Assembly: GCA_963712305.1 (NCBI GenBank) | Contig: CAVQHI010000001.1 | Coordinates: 1,240,001-1,304,000, forward strand | DNA: 64,000 nucleotides | DNA from: DATFNI01 sp963712305 | Lineage (GTDB): Bacteria > Bacteroidota > Rhodothermia > Balneolales > DATFMH01 | Reading direction: 5' to 3' | In this document: in pieces, positions 26,601-34,798 of the stretch | Layout: every line of letters starts with the position of its first letter | How positions within the stretch are numbered: position 1 is the stretch's first letter | Translations under genes and position numbers: made by a program | Notes under the pieces: generated by a model | Told to the model about the DNA's origin: nothing | The model's database searches: none | What the model saw: only the letters and a program-made list of their open reading frames with translations

Positions 26601-27053
26601 GTACAGTTCGTTGGCCCCGGTTTTGTCTCGGTAATTAACATGACAAACATAGATATCGAGCCAGCCATCACCGTTCACATCTGCCATGGTGACACCTGTC
26701 CTCCATCCTCCCGGTTTACCTTCAACTCCGGCCTGCTTCGTGATATCCTTGAAATGGAAATGGCCTTCATTCAGGTACAGTTTATTCTGTCCCATATTTG
26801 AATCAAAGAAGATATCAGGCAATCCATCATTATTGATATCTCCGACAGCGACCCCACCTCCATTGTAAAAGTCGATGTAATTGAGGATGGAAAGATCCTC
26901 CTTGTCTTTGACCTCGTTGACAAAATGAATTCCAGTCTGATCCCCCGACATTTTCGTAAAAAGGGTCTTTCCCGATTGGGCATGTGTCAAAACCGGGATC
27001 AGAACTATCAATAATGGTAAGTAATAACGAATAATATCAGATGATTTGATCAT
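23667..27053 (-). CDS. VCBS/UnbV array protein 3 (1128 aa)
   Basis: Unlike its siblings it has a cleavable signal peptide (ending in LTHAQ) and no lipobox, so it is probably periplasmic or released. It has the same layout: first VCBS propeller, UnbV segment with PVMHFGLGKITELDSVRVIWPDW, second propeller, and tail with YDASYGTLLKGDGHGHL and HGQVRDMEFI. The sequence is related to the other members but lacks the GC-rich shared block found in members 1 and 2. The stop overlaps the start of member 4, and member 2 ends 26 bp upstream, so the array is one operon. Confidence 0.88.
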   Translation of the reverse strand: MIKSSDIIRYYLPLLIVLIPVLTHAQSGKTLFTKMSGDQTGIHFVNEVKDKEDLSILNYIDFYNGGGVAVGDINNDGLPDIFFDSNMGQNKLYLNEGHFHFKDITKQAGVEGKPGGWRTGVTMADVNGDGWLDIYVCHVNYRDKTGANELYINNKNGTFTEEAARYGLAHVGLSTQAVFFDYDRDGDLDMYLVDHSVLTPGMQNAMILRKESDAKAGDKLYRNDNGHFTDVTKQAGIRSSAVGYGLSASVGDVNNDGWPDIYICNDFQENDYLYYNRGNGRFVDAITQSMGHTSRSSMGSDISDINNDGRLDLMVVDMLPPDEKILKSSSEPLPYLISLLQLQAGYYYQNTRNTLQLNRGVDLSGGTLFSDISPMAGVAATDWSWAPLLCDLDNDGWKDVYITNGIQRRANDLDYVHKVSKHGVRAQLDQGLNDETLKLLDLMPSGKVSNFAFKNNGNLTFTNETSSWGLSEPSFSNGAAYADLDNDGDLDLIVNNSNMSSFIYRNNTQSAAADHHYLRVKLIGAGANTFGIGTKVYLYKRGHEFYHEEMLSRGFESSVDPVMHFGLGKITELDSVRVIWPDWKTQKLEHVKTDQQLNLHQKEAKGLWNYAKRNLFHATWFDDITGRYKIDYEHNENNFVEFWQQPLMPHLLSEEGPKLAVADINKDGLQDFYVGGAKGQPGKLFVQQKNGQFASTSDAVFAVDVSSEDIGATFFDANGDGKPDLYVVSGGDQDVGHAPALKDRLYLNYGDGRFVKSVGFLPDIYANGSCVAASDFDHDGDMDLFVGSRSVSGQYGVVPRSYLLQNDGTGHFRDVTDKLAPGLSKIGMVSDAIWTDYDGDGWPDLIVVGEWMPITIFHNEKGHFVNVTDQDGLDSSNGWWNVIKAADINGDGRVDFIAGNLGMNSLLHTSRTAPLRLYLNDFDNNGIQDPILTYVEDGKRYPLATRDELLAQMLSYKKKFPGYPDYAGKTVEQIFPAKKLRDAKIDNAYTFASGYIENLGNGKFRVVPLPAKAQLSPTYAILTGDFNGDGNKDVILAGNFDGVRNEQGRYDASYGTLLKGDGHGHLWVVPLMESGFIIHGQVRDMEFIHDADGKNLVLTAKNFGPLKIFDWTPGNKSGHQSGARNKTQ

Positions 27054-27078
27054 GTGCGTATATGAATGATCGGAGGCG

Positions 27079-30000
27079 TCATTTTTTCGTCAGTTTGTAG
27101 ACACGTAAACTGTCATTATTGACCGAAACGAGGATCTGTGGGGTACTCGTTACCCCGGGCAGGGCCATGATGTCCCGGATCTGCCCACGCACCCGGAAAC
27201 CACTCTTCGCTGATGGTACCGGACGTAGCCCCCCTTTGCCATCCCCTTTTAACATCAGCCCCCAGCTCGCGTCATACCGGCCCAGCTGCGGCTTGACCCC
27301 GTACAGGTTGCCCCCCAGCAGCACGTCCGCCTTCCCGTCCCCGTCCAGGTCCCGCACCAGGATCCCGTAGACCGGGGAAAACTGCGCCCGCGTGGGCAGG
27401 GCCACTACCTTATATTTCCCATCCGGGCCACTCAGCAGCGCCACACTCGACAGGCTCAGCGCCGAGTCCACCGTCGCCTCCTTCAGTTGCTCCGCCGTAA
27501 AGATGTCCCCGATCGTCTGGTCCTTGTAACTCGCGTAGGTCGGATACTTGTCTTTGAGTCCCGGAAGCTGGGCCAGCAAGTCATGACGCAGGGCCAGCGG
27601 ATAGGCCTTCTTCCCTTTGTAGGTCGTGATCACCTGCTCGATCAGTCCGTTCCCGTCAAAGTCGCTCACATACATGCGCATCGGCCGGGCCGGGCTCGCC
27701 CGCAGCTCACTGTTCAGCCCCAGGTTCCCCACCACATAGTCCGGCCGGCCATCTCCGTTCAGGTCGCCCTCAGCGATCGCGTTCCACCAGCCGCTGGTTT
27801 GTGTCAGTCCCTCTTCCTTGGTAATCTCCCGGAAGGTCCCGTCTCCCTGGTTGTGCCAGATCCGGATCGGCATCCACTCTCCCACCACGATCAGGTCCGG
27901 ACGACCGTCCCCGTCGATATCGCTCCAGAGCCCGTCGGTGATCATCCCTGCCTTCGCCAGGCCCGGGGCCGCCTGACCGGTCACATCCCGGAAATGGCCC
28001 TTCCCGTCCCCCTTCAGAAGGAATCCACCCGTGGGCATCCCGTAGGCAAACGGGCGCAGCCGCTCGCCCACAAACAAATCCATATTCCCGTCCCCGTCGT
28101 AGTCGACCGCCCGCACCACCGAGCTGGCCACGTACCGGTTCGTTGGCAGGGGCTGTGGTGAGCGCCTCAGCCTTCCCCGCCCCTGGTTCAGATAGAGCCG
28201 GTCGCCCAGGGCCTGGGAACTGGCCGGGAACTCATCGCTCCCGCTGGCCACATACAGGTCCTGGTCCCCATCCCCGTCCGCGTCCAGGAACGCGCAGCCA
28301 ATGTCCTCACTGAGCTTGTCGGCCTGCAGGGCCGGCTCGGACAGCTTGCGGAACCGCCCGTTCTTCTCCTGCACAAACAGGGCCCCGGCCTGTCCTTTCG
28401 CCCCGCCCACGTAGAAGTCAGGGAGTCCGTCCCCGTTCAGGTCCCCGCTGCACAGCTTCGGCCCCTCGGTCGAGCGCATGTGGAAGAGCAGACGGTCACG
28501 TTCAAAATCGTTGAACGTGTCCTCACGGTGGCGCCATCCCGGTCCGGCCACCTCCCGCAGAACCGGTTTTTCATGGTCTGTTTCGTCCCTTTTTGGACCC
28601 CATGCCGCTCGCTCTTCCGCATCCGACTGGCGAATCGTGATGATCTGGCCGGCCTTCACATCCCGCAGAAAACTTACCCGTCCCGAAGGCTTTCGGGACC
28701 AGCGCACCTGCAGGCTGTCCAGCCGGTCATGTGTTCCCAGCCCGAAGTGCACCCGCGGGTCCACGCTCGACTCGAAGCCCCGGGTGGGCATCTGCTCGCG
28801 GTAGTACTGATCACCACCGGCCCAGCCGGTCAGCTCCGCCCCGATCCCTCCGGTATTGGCCCCGCTCCCCTTCAGAGACACGGTCAGCCAGTGGGAGTTC
28901 CTGCGCAGGCTGTCGGCATTGTTGCGGTAGATGAAGGCCGGCATGTTCACGTTGTTGACCACCAGGTCCAGGGCCCCGTCGTTGTTCAGGTCCCCGTAGG
29001 CCGCCCCATTCGAGAAGCTTGCCTGGCCCAGGCCCCATGACCCGGCCGAGTCGGCAAACGTCAGCCCGCCCCCGTTGTGGAATGCATAGTTCGAAATCGC
29101 ATCGCTGGGAGTCAGATCGATCAGTTTTTTATAATTGACGACGTTACCCTTGACAATAGACTGGATGACATCACTCTGACTTATATAATTCAGATAGTCG
29201 AGATTAATAATGTCCTGATAAATCCCGTTGGCGACAAAGATGTCGTTGTACCCATCGTTGTCCATGTCGAACATCAGCGCTCCCCAGCTCCAGTCCGTCG
29301 CCTCCACACCGGCCAGACGGCCGATCTCGCTGTATGTCCCGTTCCCGTTATTCAGCTGCAGCGTGTTCCGCGTGAACTGTTGGAAGAAGCCACTTTTTAC
29401 ACTATTCTGATATCTGTTCCAACTATCAAAAGTGGCATTTGACTTCAGTCTTCCCTCTTCTTCAGGCAACATATCCGTCACGAAAATATCCGGATACCCG
29501 TCATTGTTGATATCCGCTGCATCAGAGCCCATTGAAGCGGCACTGATACCATTCATCACCTTCGGCAGCACTTCCCGGAAAGTGCCGTCCCGGTTATTCA
29601 GGTACAGGTAATCCCGCTCATAGAAATCGTTTGAGATATAAATATCCGGCCAGCCGTCACGATTCAAGTCGCTGACTGTCACTCCGAGTCCAAACCCGAT
29701 GATACTGCTGTAGATTCCGGCCTTTGCCGTCACGTCGGTGAAATGACCATGGTCGTTTCGATAAAGCCGATCTCCACCCTCAGCACTATGAATGTCTCTT
29801 TGCTTAGACTCATGTTCAAAGTTTAAGACATTATATGAGTATGAGTTATTCAAAACATATAGATCAAGATCACCATCTCCATCGTAATCGAAGAATGAAC
29901 CTTGAATGGAATATCCCGAATCGGCAACCCCCATTTGCTCAGCCTCTTCTTTAAAATGAGGTACCCCATCCTTTCCAATTCCCTTGTTGATGAATAACTC

Positions 30001-30459
30001 ATTCTCGCGATTATCTCCCTTGCCTATTCCGGAATTGCAGACATAAATGTCGAGTAATCCGTCTCCATTGACATCGACCATTGTTACTCCCGTTGACCAT
30101 TTATGAGTGCCGGATACACCAGCTTCATCCGTAACTTCCCTAAACTTGAAATTGCCCTTGTTCAGGTAGAGGCGATTTGGTCCATCATTTGCAATCAAAT
30201 AGATATCCAGAAGCCCATCATTATTCACATCACCCAGTGCGACTCCACCACCATCATAGAAATTCCTGTAAGTGAAGACATTAAAATTCTTATTAAATTT
30301 TAGCTCATTCTTAAAATCAAGATGAGATTCAGATGCGGGGATTTGTGAAAAAAGCCGATGACTGTCCTTAGGCGAATCCGAACGATTACATCCCAATGCT
30401 AATCCTATAACAGCCAGCCAAAGAAATGATTTGAATTTCAAGTTAAATGCTTTTTCCAT
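27079..30459 (-). CDS. VCBS/UnbV array protein 2 (1126 aa), carries shared GC-rich block
   Basis: Lipoprotein signal with lipobox LALGC (C24). It has the two-propeller plus UnbV layout (FGLGTHDRLDSLQVRWSRK). Residues from about 451 to 1096 are encoded by a block that is practically identical to the matching part of member 1. The first 450 residues are clearly different but related. The block is visibly GC-richer (sampled lines 63% G+C) than the flanks and uses GTCC/CCCG-rich codons. This mosaic indicates recent exchange between the two paralogues or uptake of the block from a high-GC relative. The conserved tail is the same as in other members (YDASWGLMLKGDGKGGL). Confidence 0.9.
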   Translation of the reverse strand: MEKAFNLKFKSFLWLAVIGLALGCNRSDSPKDSHRLFSQIPASESHLDFKNELKFNKNFNVFTYRNFYDGGGVALGDVNNDGLLDIYLIANDGPNRLYLNKGNFKFREVTDEAGVSGTHKWSTGVTMVDVNGDGLLDIYVCNSGIGKGDNRENELFINKGIGKDGVPHFKEEAEQMGVADSGYSIQGSFFDYDGDGDLDLYVLNNSYSYNVLNFEHESKQRDIHSAEGGDRLYRNDHGHFTDVTAKAGIYSSIIGFGLGVTVSDLNRDGWPDIYISNDFYERDYLYLNNRDGTFREVLPKVMNGISAASMGSDAADINNDGYPDIFVTDMLPEEEGRLKSNATFDSWNRYQNSVKSGFFQQFTRNTLQLNNGNGTYSEIGRLAGVEATDWSWGALMFDMDNDGYNDIFVANGIYQDIINLDYLNYISQSDVIQSIVKGNVVNYKKLIDLTPSDAISNYAFHNGGGLTFADSAGSWGLGQASFSNGAAYGDLNNDGALDLVVNNVNMPAFIYRNNADSLRRNSHWLTVSLKGSGANTGGIGAELTGWAGGDQYYREQMPTRGFESSVDPRVHFGLGTHDRLDSLQVRWSRKPSGRVSFLRDVKAGQIITIRQSDAEERAAWGPKRDETDHEKPVLREVAGPGWRHREDTFNDFERDRLLFHMRSTEGPKLCSGDLNGDGLPDFYVGGAKGQAGALFVQEKNGRFRKLSEPALQADKLSEDIGCAFLDADGDGDQDLYVASGSDEFPASSQALGDRLYLNQGRGRLRRSPQPLPTNRYVASSVVRAVDYDGDGNMDLFVGERLRPFAYGMPTGGFLLKGDGKGHFRDVTGQAAPGLAKAGMITDGLWSDIDGDGRPDLIVVGEWMPIRIWHNQGDGTFREITKEEGLTQTSGWWNAIAEGDLNGDGRPDYVVGNLGLNSELRASPARPMRMYVSDFDGNGLIEQVITTYKGKKAYPLALRHDLLAQLPGLKDKYPTYASYKDQTIGDIFTAEQLKEATVDSALSLSSVALLSGPDGKYKVVALPTRAQFSPVYGILVRDLDGDGKADVLLGGNLYGVKPQLGRYDASWGLMLKGDGKGGLRPVPSAKSGFRVRGQIRDIMALPGVTSTPQILVSVNNDSLRVYKLTKK
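27173..29109 (-). repeat. ~1.94 kb direct repeat, copy A
   Basis: This matches 31206-33142 at a constant offset of 4033 bp. I compared the two by eye along several lines and through translations in several frames. The only difference seen is T/G at 29076, near the upstream end of the block. Divergence begins abruptly at both edges (two mismatches at 27169 and 27172; loss of match from 29110). The repeat lies in frame inside two VCBS genes. Confidence 0.92.
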
Positions 30460-30482
30460 TCAAAAAATATTCATAAAGATGA

Positions 30483-31103
30483 TCAAAAGAGTGCTTCAAC
30501 TTTATCCCAAAACGCCAACCACGGGTGTTTTTTTGCTTTAAGCTTCTGTTCCACTCTCACATCCGTGTATAGCACGTCAACATACATATCATTTTCCTGA
30601 AGAATGGAGATACTCCTGTTTCCATCCACTTTTATATAAATCGGACCTTTCTTTTTGTCATGGATCTTTATAAAACCTTTCCCGTACCATTTTTCAAAGA
30701 GTTTTAAAACATCCTGTTGCAAACTATCAGCGTACAAGTTTCGGTTCCAGGGTGCCCATGCTTCATACTTGACTACAACAGGCATTTGATAAATTTTATC
30801 CTCATAGAAGGTGGGATAAAAATTCATGACTGCTGGTTTTTTTAAGTCGTCAAAATGATATTCAACCGAGAGATTACGACCACCATTTGTTACTACATGC
30901 TTTTTATTCAGTCCCCAGGCTGTTGTATAAAATTGTTTTTTAGTCATTCCCAGTTTGAACCCGAGAAATAAGCTGTCTTTTCTGATACCTGTCGCTAATT
31001 GTTCCTGGACCAGTTTAGTATACTGATCGCCGCCGGAACAGGCTGCAAGTGTTGCTAACGAGATAATCAAAAAAAGCATGTTAATGTTGTTACGCCGAAT
31101 CAT
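30483..31103 (-). CDS. Unrecognised lipoprotein within the VCBS array (206 aa)
   Basis: The signal peptide ends in lipobox LATLAAC (near residue 22). The mature part is mixed alpha/beta and contains LFLGFKLGMTKKQFY, a pattern like small bacterial proteins with a SmpA-type 'G.s..ev' turn, but I cannot assign a family. It has no VCBS repeats, and the C-terminus is basic. It sits between array members 1 and 2, 23 bp after the last gene and 17 bp before the next, so it belongs to the operon. An accessory role to the surface proteins is only a guess. Confidence 0.75.
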   Translation of the reverse strand: MIRRNNINMLFLIISLATLAACSGGDQYTKLVQEQLATGIRKDSLFLGFKLGMTKKQFYTTAWGLNKKHVVTNGGRNLSVEYHFDDLKKPAVMNFYPTFYEDKIYQMPVVVKYEAWAPWNRNLYADSLQQDVLKLFEKWYGKGFIKIHDKKKGPIYIKVDGNRSISILQENDMYVDVLYTDVRVEQKLKAKKHPWLAFWDKVEALF

Positions 31104-31120
31104 TATTACTTCATTTGTGA

Positions 31121-34100
31121 TTAGTATTCAAACATTCGCAGAGAATCATCATTGATGCTGACAATGATGTGTGAGGAGTCCCCGGATCCTGCCAGGGCCA
31201 TAATATCCCGGATCTGCCCACGCACCCGGAAACCACTCTTCGCTGATGGTACCGGACGTAGCCCCCCTTTGCCATCCCCTTTTAACATCAGCCCCCAGCT
31301 CGCGTCATACCGGCCCAGCTGCGGCTTGACCCCGTACAGGTTGCCCCCCAGCAGCACGTCCGCCTTCCCGTCCCCGTCCAGGTCCCGCACCAGGATCCCG
31401 TAGACCGGGGAAAACTGCGCCCGCGTGGGCAGGGCCACTACCTTATATTTCCCATCCGGGCCACTCAGCAGCGCCACACTCGACAGGCTCAGCGCCGAGT
31501 CCACCGTCGCCTCCTTCAGTTGCTCCGCCGTAAAGATGTCCCCGATCGTCTGGTCCTTGTAACTCGCGTAGGTCGGATACTTGTCTTTGAGTCCCGGAAG
31601 CTGGGCCAGCAAGTCATGACGCAGGGCCAGCGGATAGGCCTTCTTCCCTTTGTAGGTCGTGATCACCTGCTCGATCAGTCCGTTCCCGTCAAAGTCGCTC
31701 ACATACATGCGCATCGGCCGGGCCGGGCTCGCCCGCAGCTCACTGTTCAGCCCCAGGTTCCCCACCACATAGTCCGGCCGGCCATCTCCGTTCAGGTCGC
31801 CCTCAGCGATCGCGTTCCACCAGCCGCTGGTTTGTGTCAGTCCCTCTTCCTTGGTAATCTCCCGGAAGGTCCCGTCTCCCTGGTTGTGCCAGATCCGGAT
31901 CGGCATCCACTCTCCCACCACGATCAGGTCCGGACGACCGTCCCCGTCGATATCGCTCCAGAGCCCGTCGGTGATCATCCCTGCCTTCGCCAGGCCCGGG
32001 GCCGCCTGACCGGTCACATCCCGGAAATGGCCCTTCCCGTCCCCCTTCAGAAGGAATCCACCCGTGGGCATCCCGTAGGCAAACGGGCGCAGCCGCTCGC
32101 CCACAAACAAATCCATATTCCCGTCCCCGTCGTAGTCGACCGCCCGCACCACCGAGCTGGCCACGTACCGGTTCGTTGGCAGGGGCTGTGGTGAGCGCCT
32201 CAGCCTTCCCCGCCCCTGGTTCAGATAGAGCCGGTCGCCCAGGGCCTGGGAACTGGCCGGGAACTCATCGCTCCCGCTGGCCACATACAGGTCCTGGTCC
32301 CCATCCCCGTCCGCGTCCAGGAACGCGCAGCCAATGTCCTCACTGAGCTTGTCGGCCTGCAGGGCCGGCTCGGACAGCTTGCGGAACCGCCCGTTCTTCT
32401 CCTGCACAAACAGGGCCCCGGCCTGTCCTTTCGCCCCGCCCACGTAGAAGTCAGGGAGTCCGTCCCCGTTCAGGTCCCCGCTGCACAGCTTCGGCCCCTC
32501 GGTCGAGCGCATGTGGAAGAGCAGACGGTCACGTTCAAAATCGTTGAACGTGTCCTCACGGTGGCGCCATCCCGGTCCGGCCACCTCCCGCAGAACCGGT
32601 TTTTCATGGTCTGTTTCGTCCCTTTTTGGACCCCATGCCGCTCGCTCTTCCGCATCCGACTGGCGAATCGTGATGATCTGGCCGGCCTTCACATCCCGCA
32701 GAAAACTTACCCGTCCCGAAGGCTTTCGGGACCAGCGCACCTGCAGGCTGTCCAGCCGGTCATGTGTTCCCAGCCCGAAGTGCACCCGCGGGTCCACGCT
32801 CGACTCGAAGCCCCGGGTGGGCATCTGCTCGCGGTAGTACTGATCACCACCGGCCCAGCCGGTCAGCTCCGCCCCGATCCCTCCGGTATTGGCCCCGCTC
32901 CCCTTCAGAGACACGGTCAGCCAGTGGGAGTTCCTGCGCAGGCTGTCGGCATTGTTGCGGTAGATGAAGGCCGGCATGTTCACGTTGTTGACCACCAGGT
33001 CCAGGGCCCCGTCGTTGTTCAGGTCCCCGTAGGCCGCCCCATTCGAGAAGCTTGCCTGGCCCAGGCCCCATGACCCGGCCGAGTCGGCAAACGTCAGCCC
33101 GCCCCCGTGGTGGAATGCATAGTTCGAAATCGCATCGCTGGGCATGAGGCTGATCAGTTTTAATATACTGCTTCCCCTGTCTTTCAGGATGCTATTCATT
33201 GCCCTCGGATTAGACATATTATGGATGTAATCCTGATCCAACAGGTCTCTGTAAATCCCGTTGGCGACAAAGATGTCGTTGTACCCATCGTTGTCCATGT
33301 CGAACATCAGCGCCCCCCAACTCCAGTCCGTCGCCTCCACACCGGCCAGGCGGCCGATCTCGCTGTATGTCCCGTCCCCGTTATTCAGCTGCAGCGTGTT
33401 CCGCGTGAACTGGTGATAATAGCCGTTTCGAATATTTTTGTTGTACTCACGCCAGCTTTGAATGATCGTTTTCGTACGATAACGGGATTCATTTTCCGGC
33501 AGCATGTCCGTCACGAAAATATCCGGGTACCCGTCATTGTTGATATCTGCAATATCGGCTCCCATAGCACTCAAACTGGTTTCCCTCACCTCCTTCGGCA
33601 GCACTTCCCGGAAGGTGCCGTCCTGATTATTCAGGTACAGGTAATCCCGCTCAAAGAAATCGTTCGAAATATAAATATCCGGCCAGCCGTCTCTATTCAA
33701 GTCACCAACACTCACGCCTAAACCAAATCCGATGATGCTGCTGTAGATTCCGGCCTTTGCCGTCACGTCGGTGAAGTGACCGTGGTCGTTTCGATATAAT
33801 TTATTACCCCCCAGAGGGTCTGGAGTCTTTCGCTGTGCACCCGTTTTCTCAGAAAAGTTGACAACAGATCGAATAGAATTATTCAGCAGATATAAATCCA
33901 GATCTCCATCATGATCGTAATCAAAGAAAGATGCCTGCATTGATAATCCAGAGTGATTTAATCCGTACGTTGCCGATTCTTCTGTAAATGTCAGATCACC
34001 ATTATTGATGAATAACTTATTATGTCGATCCTTCCCGCCCGGCGGACCGGAAATACACACAAACAAATCTGGAAGGCCATCCCCGTTAATATCGGCAAAT

Positions 34101-34462
34101 GTTGCACCGGTGGACCAAAGGCTATCACATCCGACGCCAGACTCTTTCGTTATATCTTCAAAATGGAAGTGACCTTTATTCAAATACAACCGATTTCCCA
34201 CAGTATTACCAGTGAAATAGATGTCAAGCAAACCATCGTTATTGATATCGGCTAACGCTACTCCTCCCCCATCATAAAAATTTCTGAAGGTGTACGTATT
34301 CAATTCTTTTGTTGAATGGAGGTTATTTGCGAATGTAATACCCGATTCCGATGGGGGGATAAGCGTGAATAAAGATACCTTGTTTTTCATCTTCGTGGTG
34401 CATGACACAAGCCCAAGACAAACCAAGATTACCAAACAATATGTAAAAGTTTTGTTGCCCAT
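31121..34462 (-). CDS. VCBS/UnbV array protein 1 (1113 aa), carries shared GC-rich block
   Basis: Lipoprotein with lipobox LGLVSC (C21). The N-terminal propeller holds DINNDGLLDIYFTG and DYDHDGDLDLYLL calcium loops. From about residue 441 to 1086 the protein equals array member 2 almost residue for residue. It is the first gene of the array, starting 0.27 kb after the terminator behind susD, so the array may have its own promoter in 34463-34730, although I could not point to a clear one. Stretches before the block (coding for NTLQLNNG and TDWSWGALMFDMDNDGYNDIFVANG) are also near-identical in DNA, with a few mismatches, which suggests repeated conversion events. Confidence 0.9.
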   Translation of the reverse strand: MGNKTFTYCLVILVCLGLVSCTTKMKNKVSLFTLIPPSESGITFANNLHSTKELNTYTFRNFYDGGGVALADINNDGLLDIYFTGNTVGNRLYLNKGHFHFEDITKESGVGCDSLWSTGATFADINGDGLPDLFVCISGPPGGKDRHNKLFINNGDLTFTEESATYGLNHSGLSMQASFFDYDHDGDLDLYLLNNSIRSVVNFSEKTGAQRKTPDPLGGNKLYRNDHGHFTDVTAKAGIYSSIIGFGLGVSVGDLNRDGWPDIYISNDFFERDYLYLNNQDGTFREVLPKEVRETSLSAMGADIADINNDGYPDIFVTDMLPENESRYRTKTIIQSWREYNKNIRNGYYHQFTRNTLQLNNGDGTYSEIGRLAGVEATDWSWGALMFDMDNDGYNDIFVANGIYRDLLDQDYIHNMSNPRAMNSILKDRGSSILKLISLMPSDAISNYAFHHGGGLTFADSAGSWGLGQASFSNGAAYGDLNNDGALDLVVNNVNMPAFIYRNNADSLRRNSHWLTVSLKGSGANTGGIGAELTGWAGGDQYYREQMPTRGFESSVDPRVHFGLGTHDRLDSLQVRWSRKPSGRVSFLRDVKAGQIITIRQSDAEERAAWGPKRDETDHEKPVLREVAGPGWRHREDTFNDFERDRLLFHMRSTEGPKLCSGDLNGDGLPDFYVGGAKGQAGALFVQEKNGRFRKLSEPALQADKLSEDIGCAFLDADGDGDQDLYVASGSDEFPASSQALGDRLYLNQGRGRLRRSPQPLPTNRYVASSVVRAVDYDGDGNMDLFVGERLRPFAYGMPTGGFLLKGDGKGHFRDVTGQAAPGLAKAGMITDGLWSDIDGDGRPDLIVVGEWMPIRIWHNQGDGTFREITKEEGLTQTSGWWNAIAEGDLNGDGRPDYVVGNLGLNSELRASPARPMRMYVSDFDGNGLIEQVITTYKGKKAYPLALRHDLLAQLPGLKDKYPTYASYKDQTIGDIFTAEQLKEATVDSALSLSSVALLSGPDGKYKVVALPTRAQFSPVYGILVRDLDGDGKADVLLGGNLYGVKPQLGRYDASWGLMLKGDGKGGLRPVPSAKSGFRVRGQIRDIMALAGSGDSSHIIVSINDDSLRMFEY
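31206..33142 (-). repeat. ~1.94 kb direct repeat, copy B
   Basis: This is the second copy of the repeat at 27173-29109, in the same orientation. Between the copies lie the ends of two genes and the small lipoprotein. Recombination between them would delete or duplicate a 4033-bp unit containing that lipoprotein and give one fused VCBS gene in frame. Confidence 0.92.
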
Positions 34463-34730
34463 CGAAGAGCTCTTTAGTCCAACCAGTGAGATTTATACAC
34501 AATCCTGTCAATATCGATCTGGGAATCATTGTTATTTCACCTAAGCTGCTGACAATTATAACAACGGGTGAAGATATCGAAATGCATCAGGTTTAAGGAT
34601 AAACGAGAGCAGGATAACTAGCAAATCCTTTAAGCACGAATGTTCAGATGAAAAAACAGGTGGCTATTCACAATAATTTTTATCAGTTAATTACTCGCAG
34701 GCTATTAATATTCTGGGTTCCATCTATAAT

Positions 34731-34770
34731 AAAAAAGGAAATACATCCCACACGGGGATGTATTTCCTTT
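34731..34770 (-). terminator. Strong intrinsic terminator after susD
   Basis: A perfect 16-bp stem (AAAGGAAATACATCCC/GGGATGTATTTCCTTT) with a 5-nt loop lies 29 bp after the susD stop and continues into TTTTTT on the minus strand. It should end susCD transcription and allow the downstream VCBS array only by read-through or its own promoter. The gap 34463-34730 shows no gene. Confidence 0.88.
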
Positions 34771-34798
34771 AATTATAACTTATTTAAGAAATAAGGGC

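Noticed and set aside
27487..28161. Long open frame (224 codons) on the plus strand, repeated at 31520-32194
   Set aside because: It is antisense to the VCBS genes; the GC-rich block removes stop codons in other frames. The second copy exists only because the block is duplicated.
20239..34462. Repeated short motifs in the VCBS genes as a possible CRISPR or tandem DNA repeat
   Set aside because: The repetition is at the protein level (calcium-binding loops); DNA units vary and there are no constant spacers.
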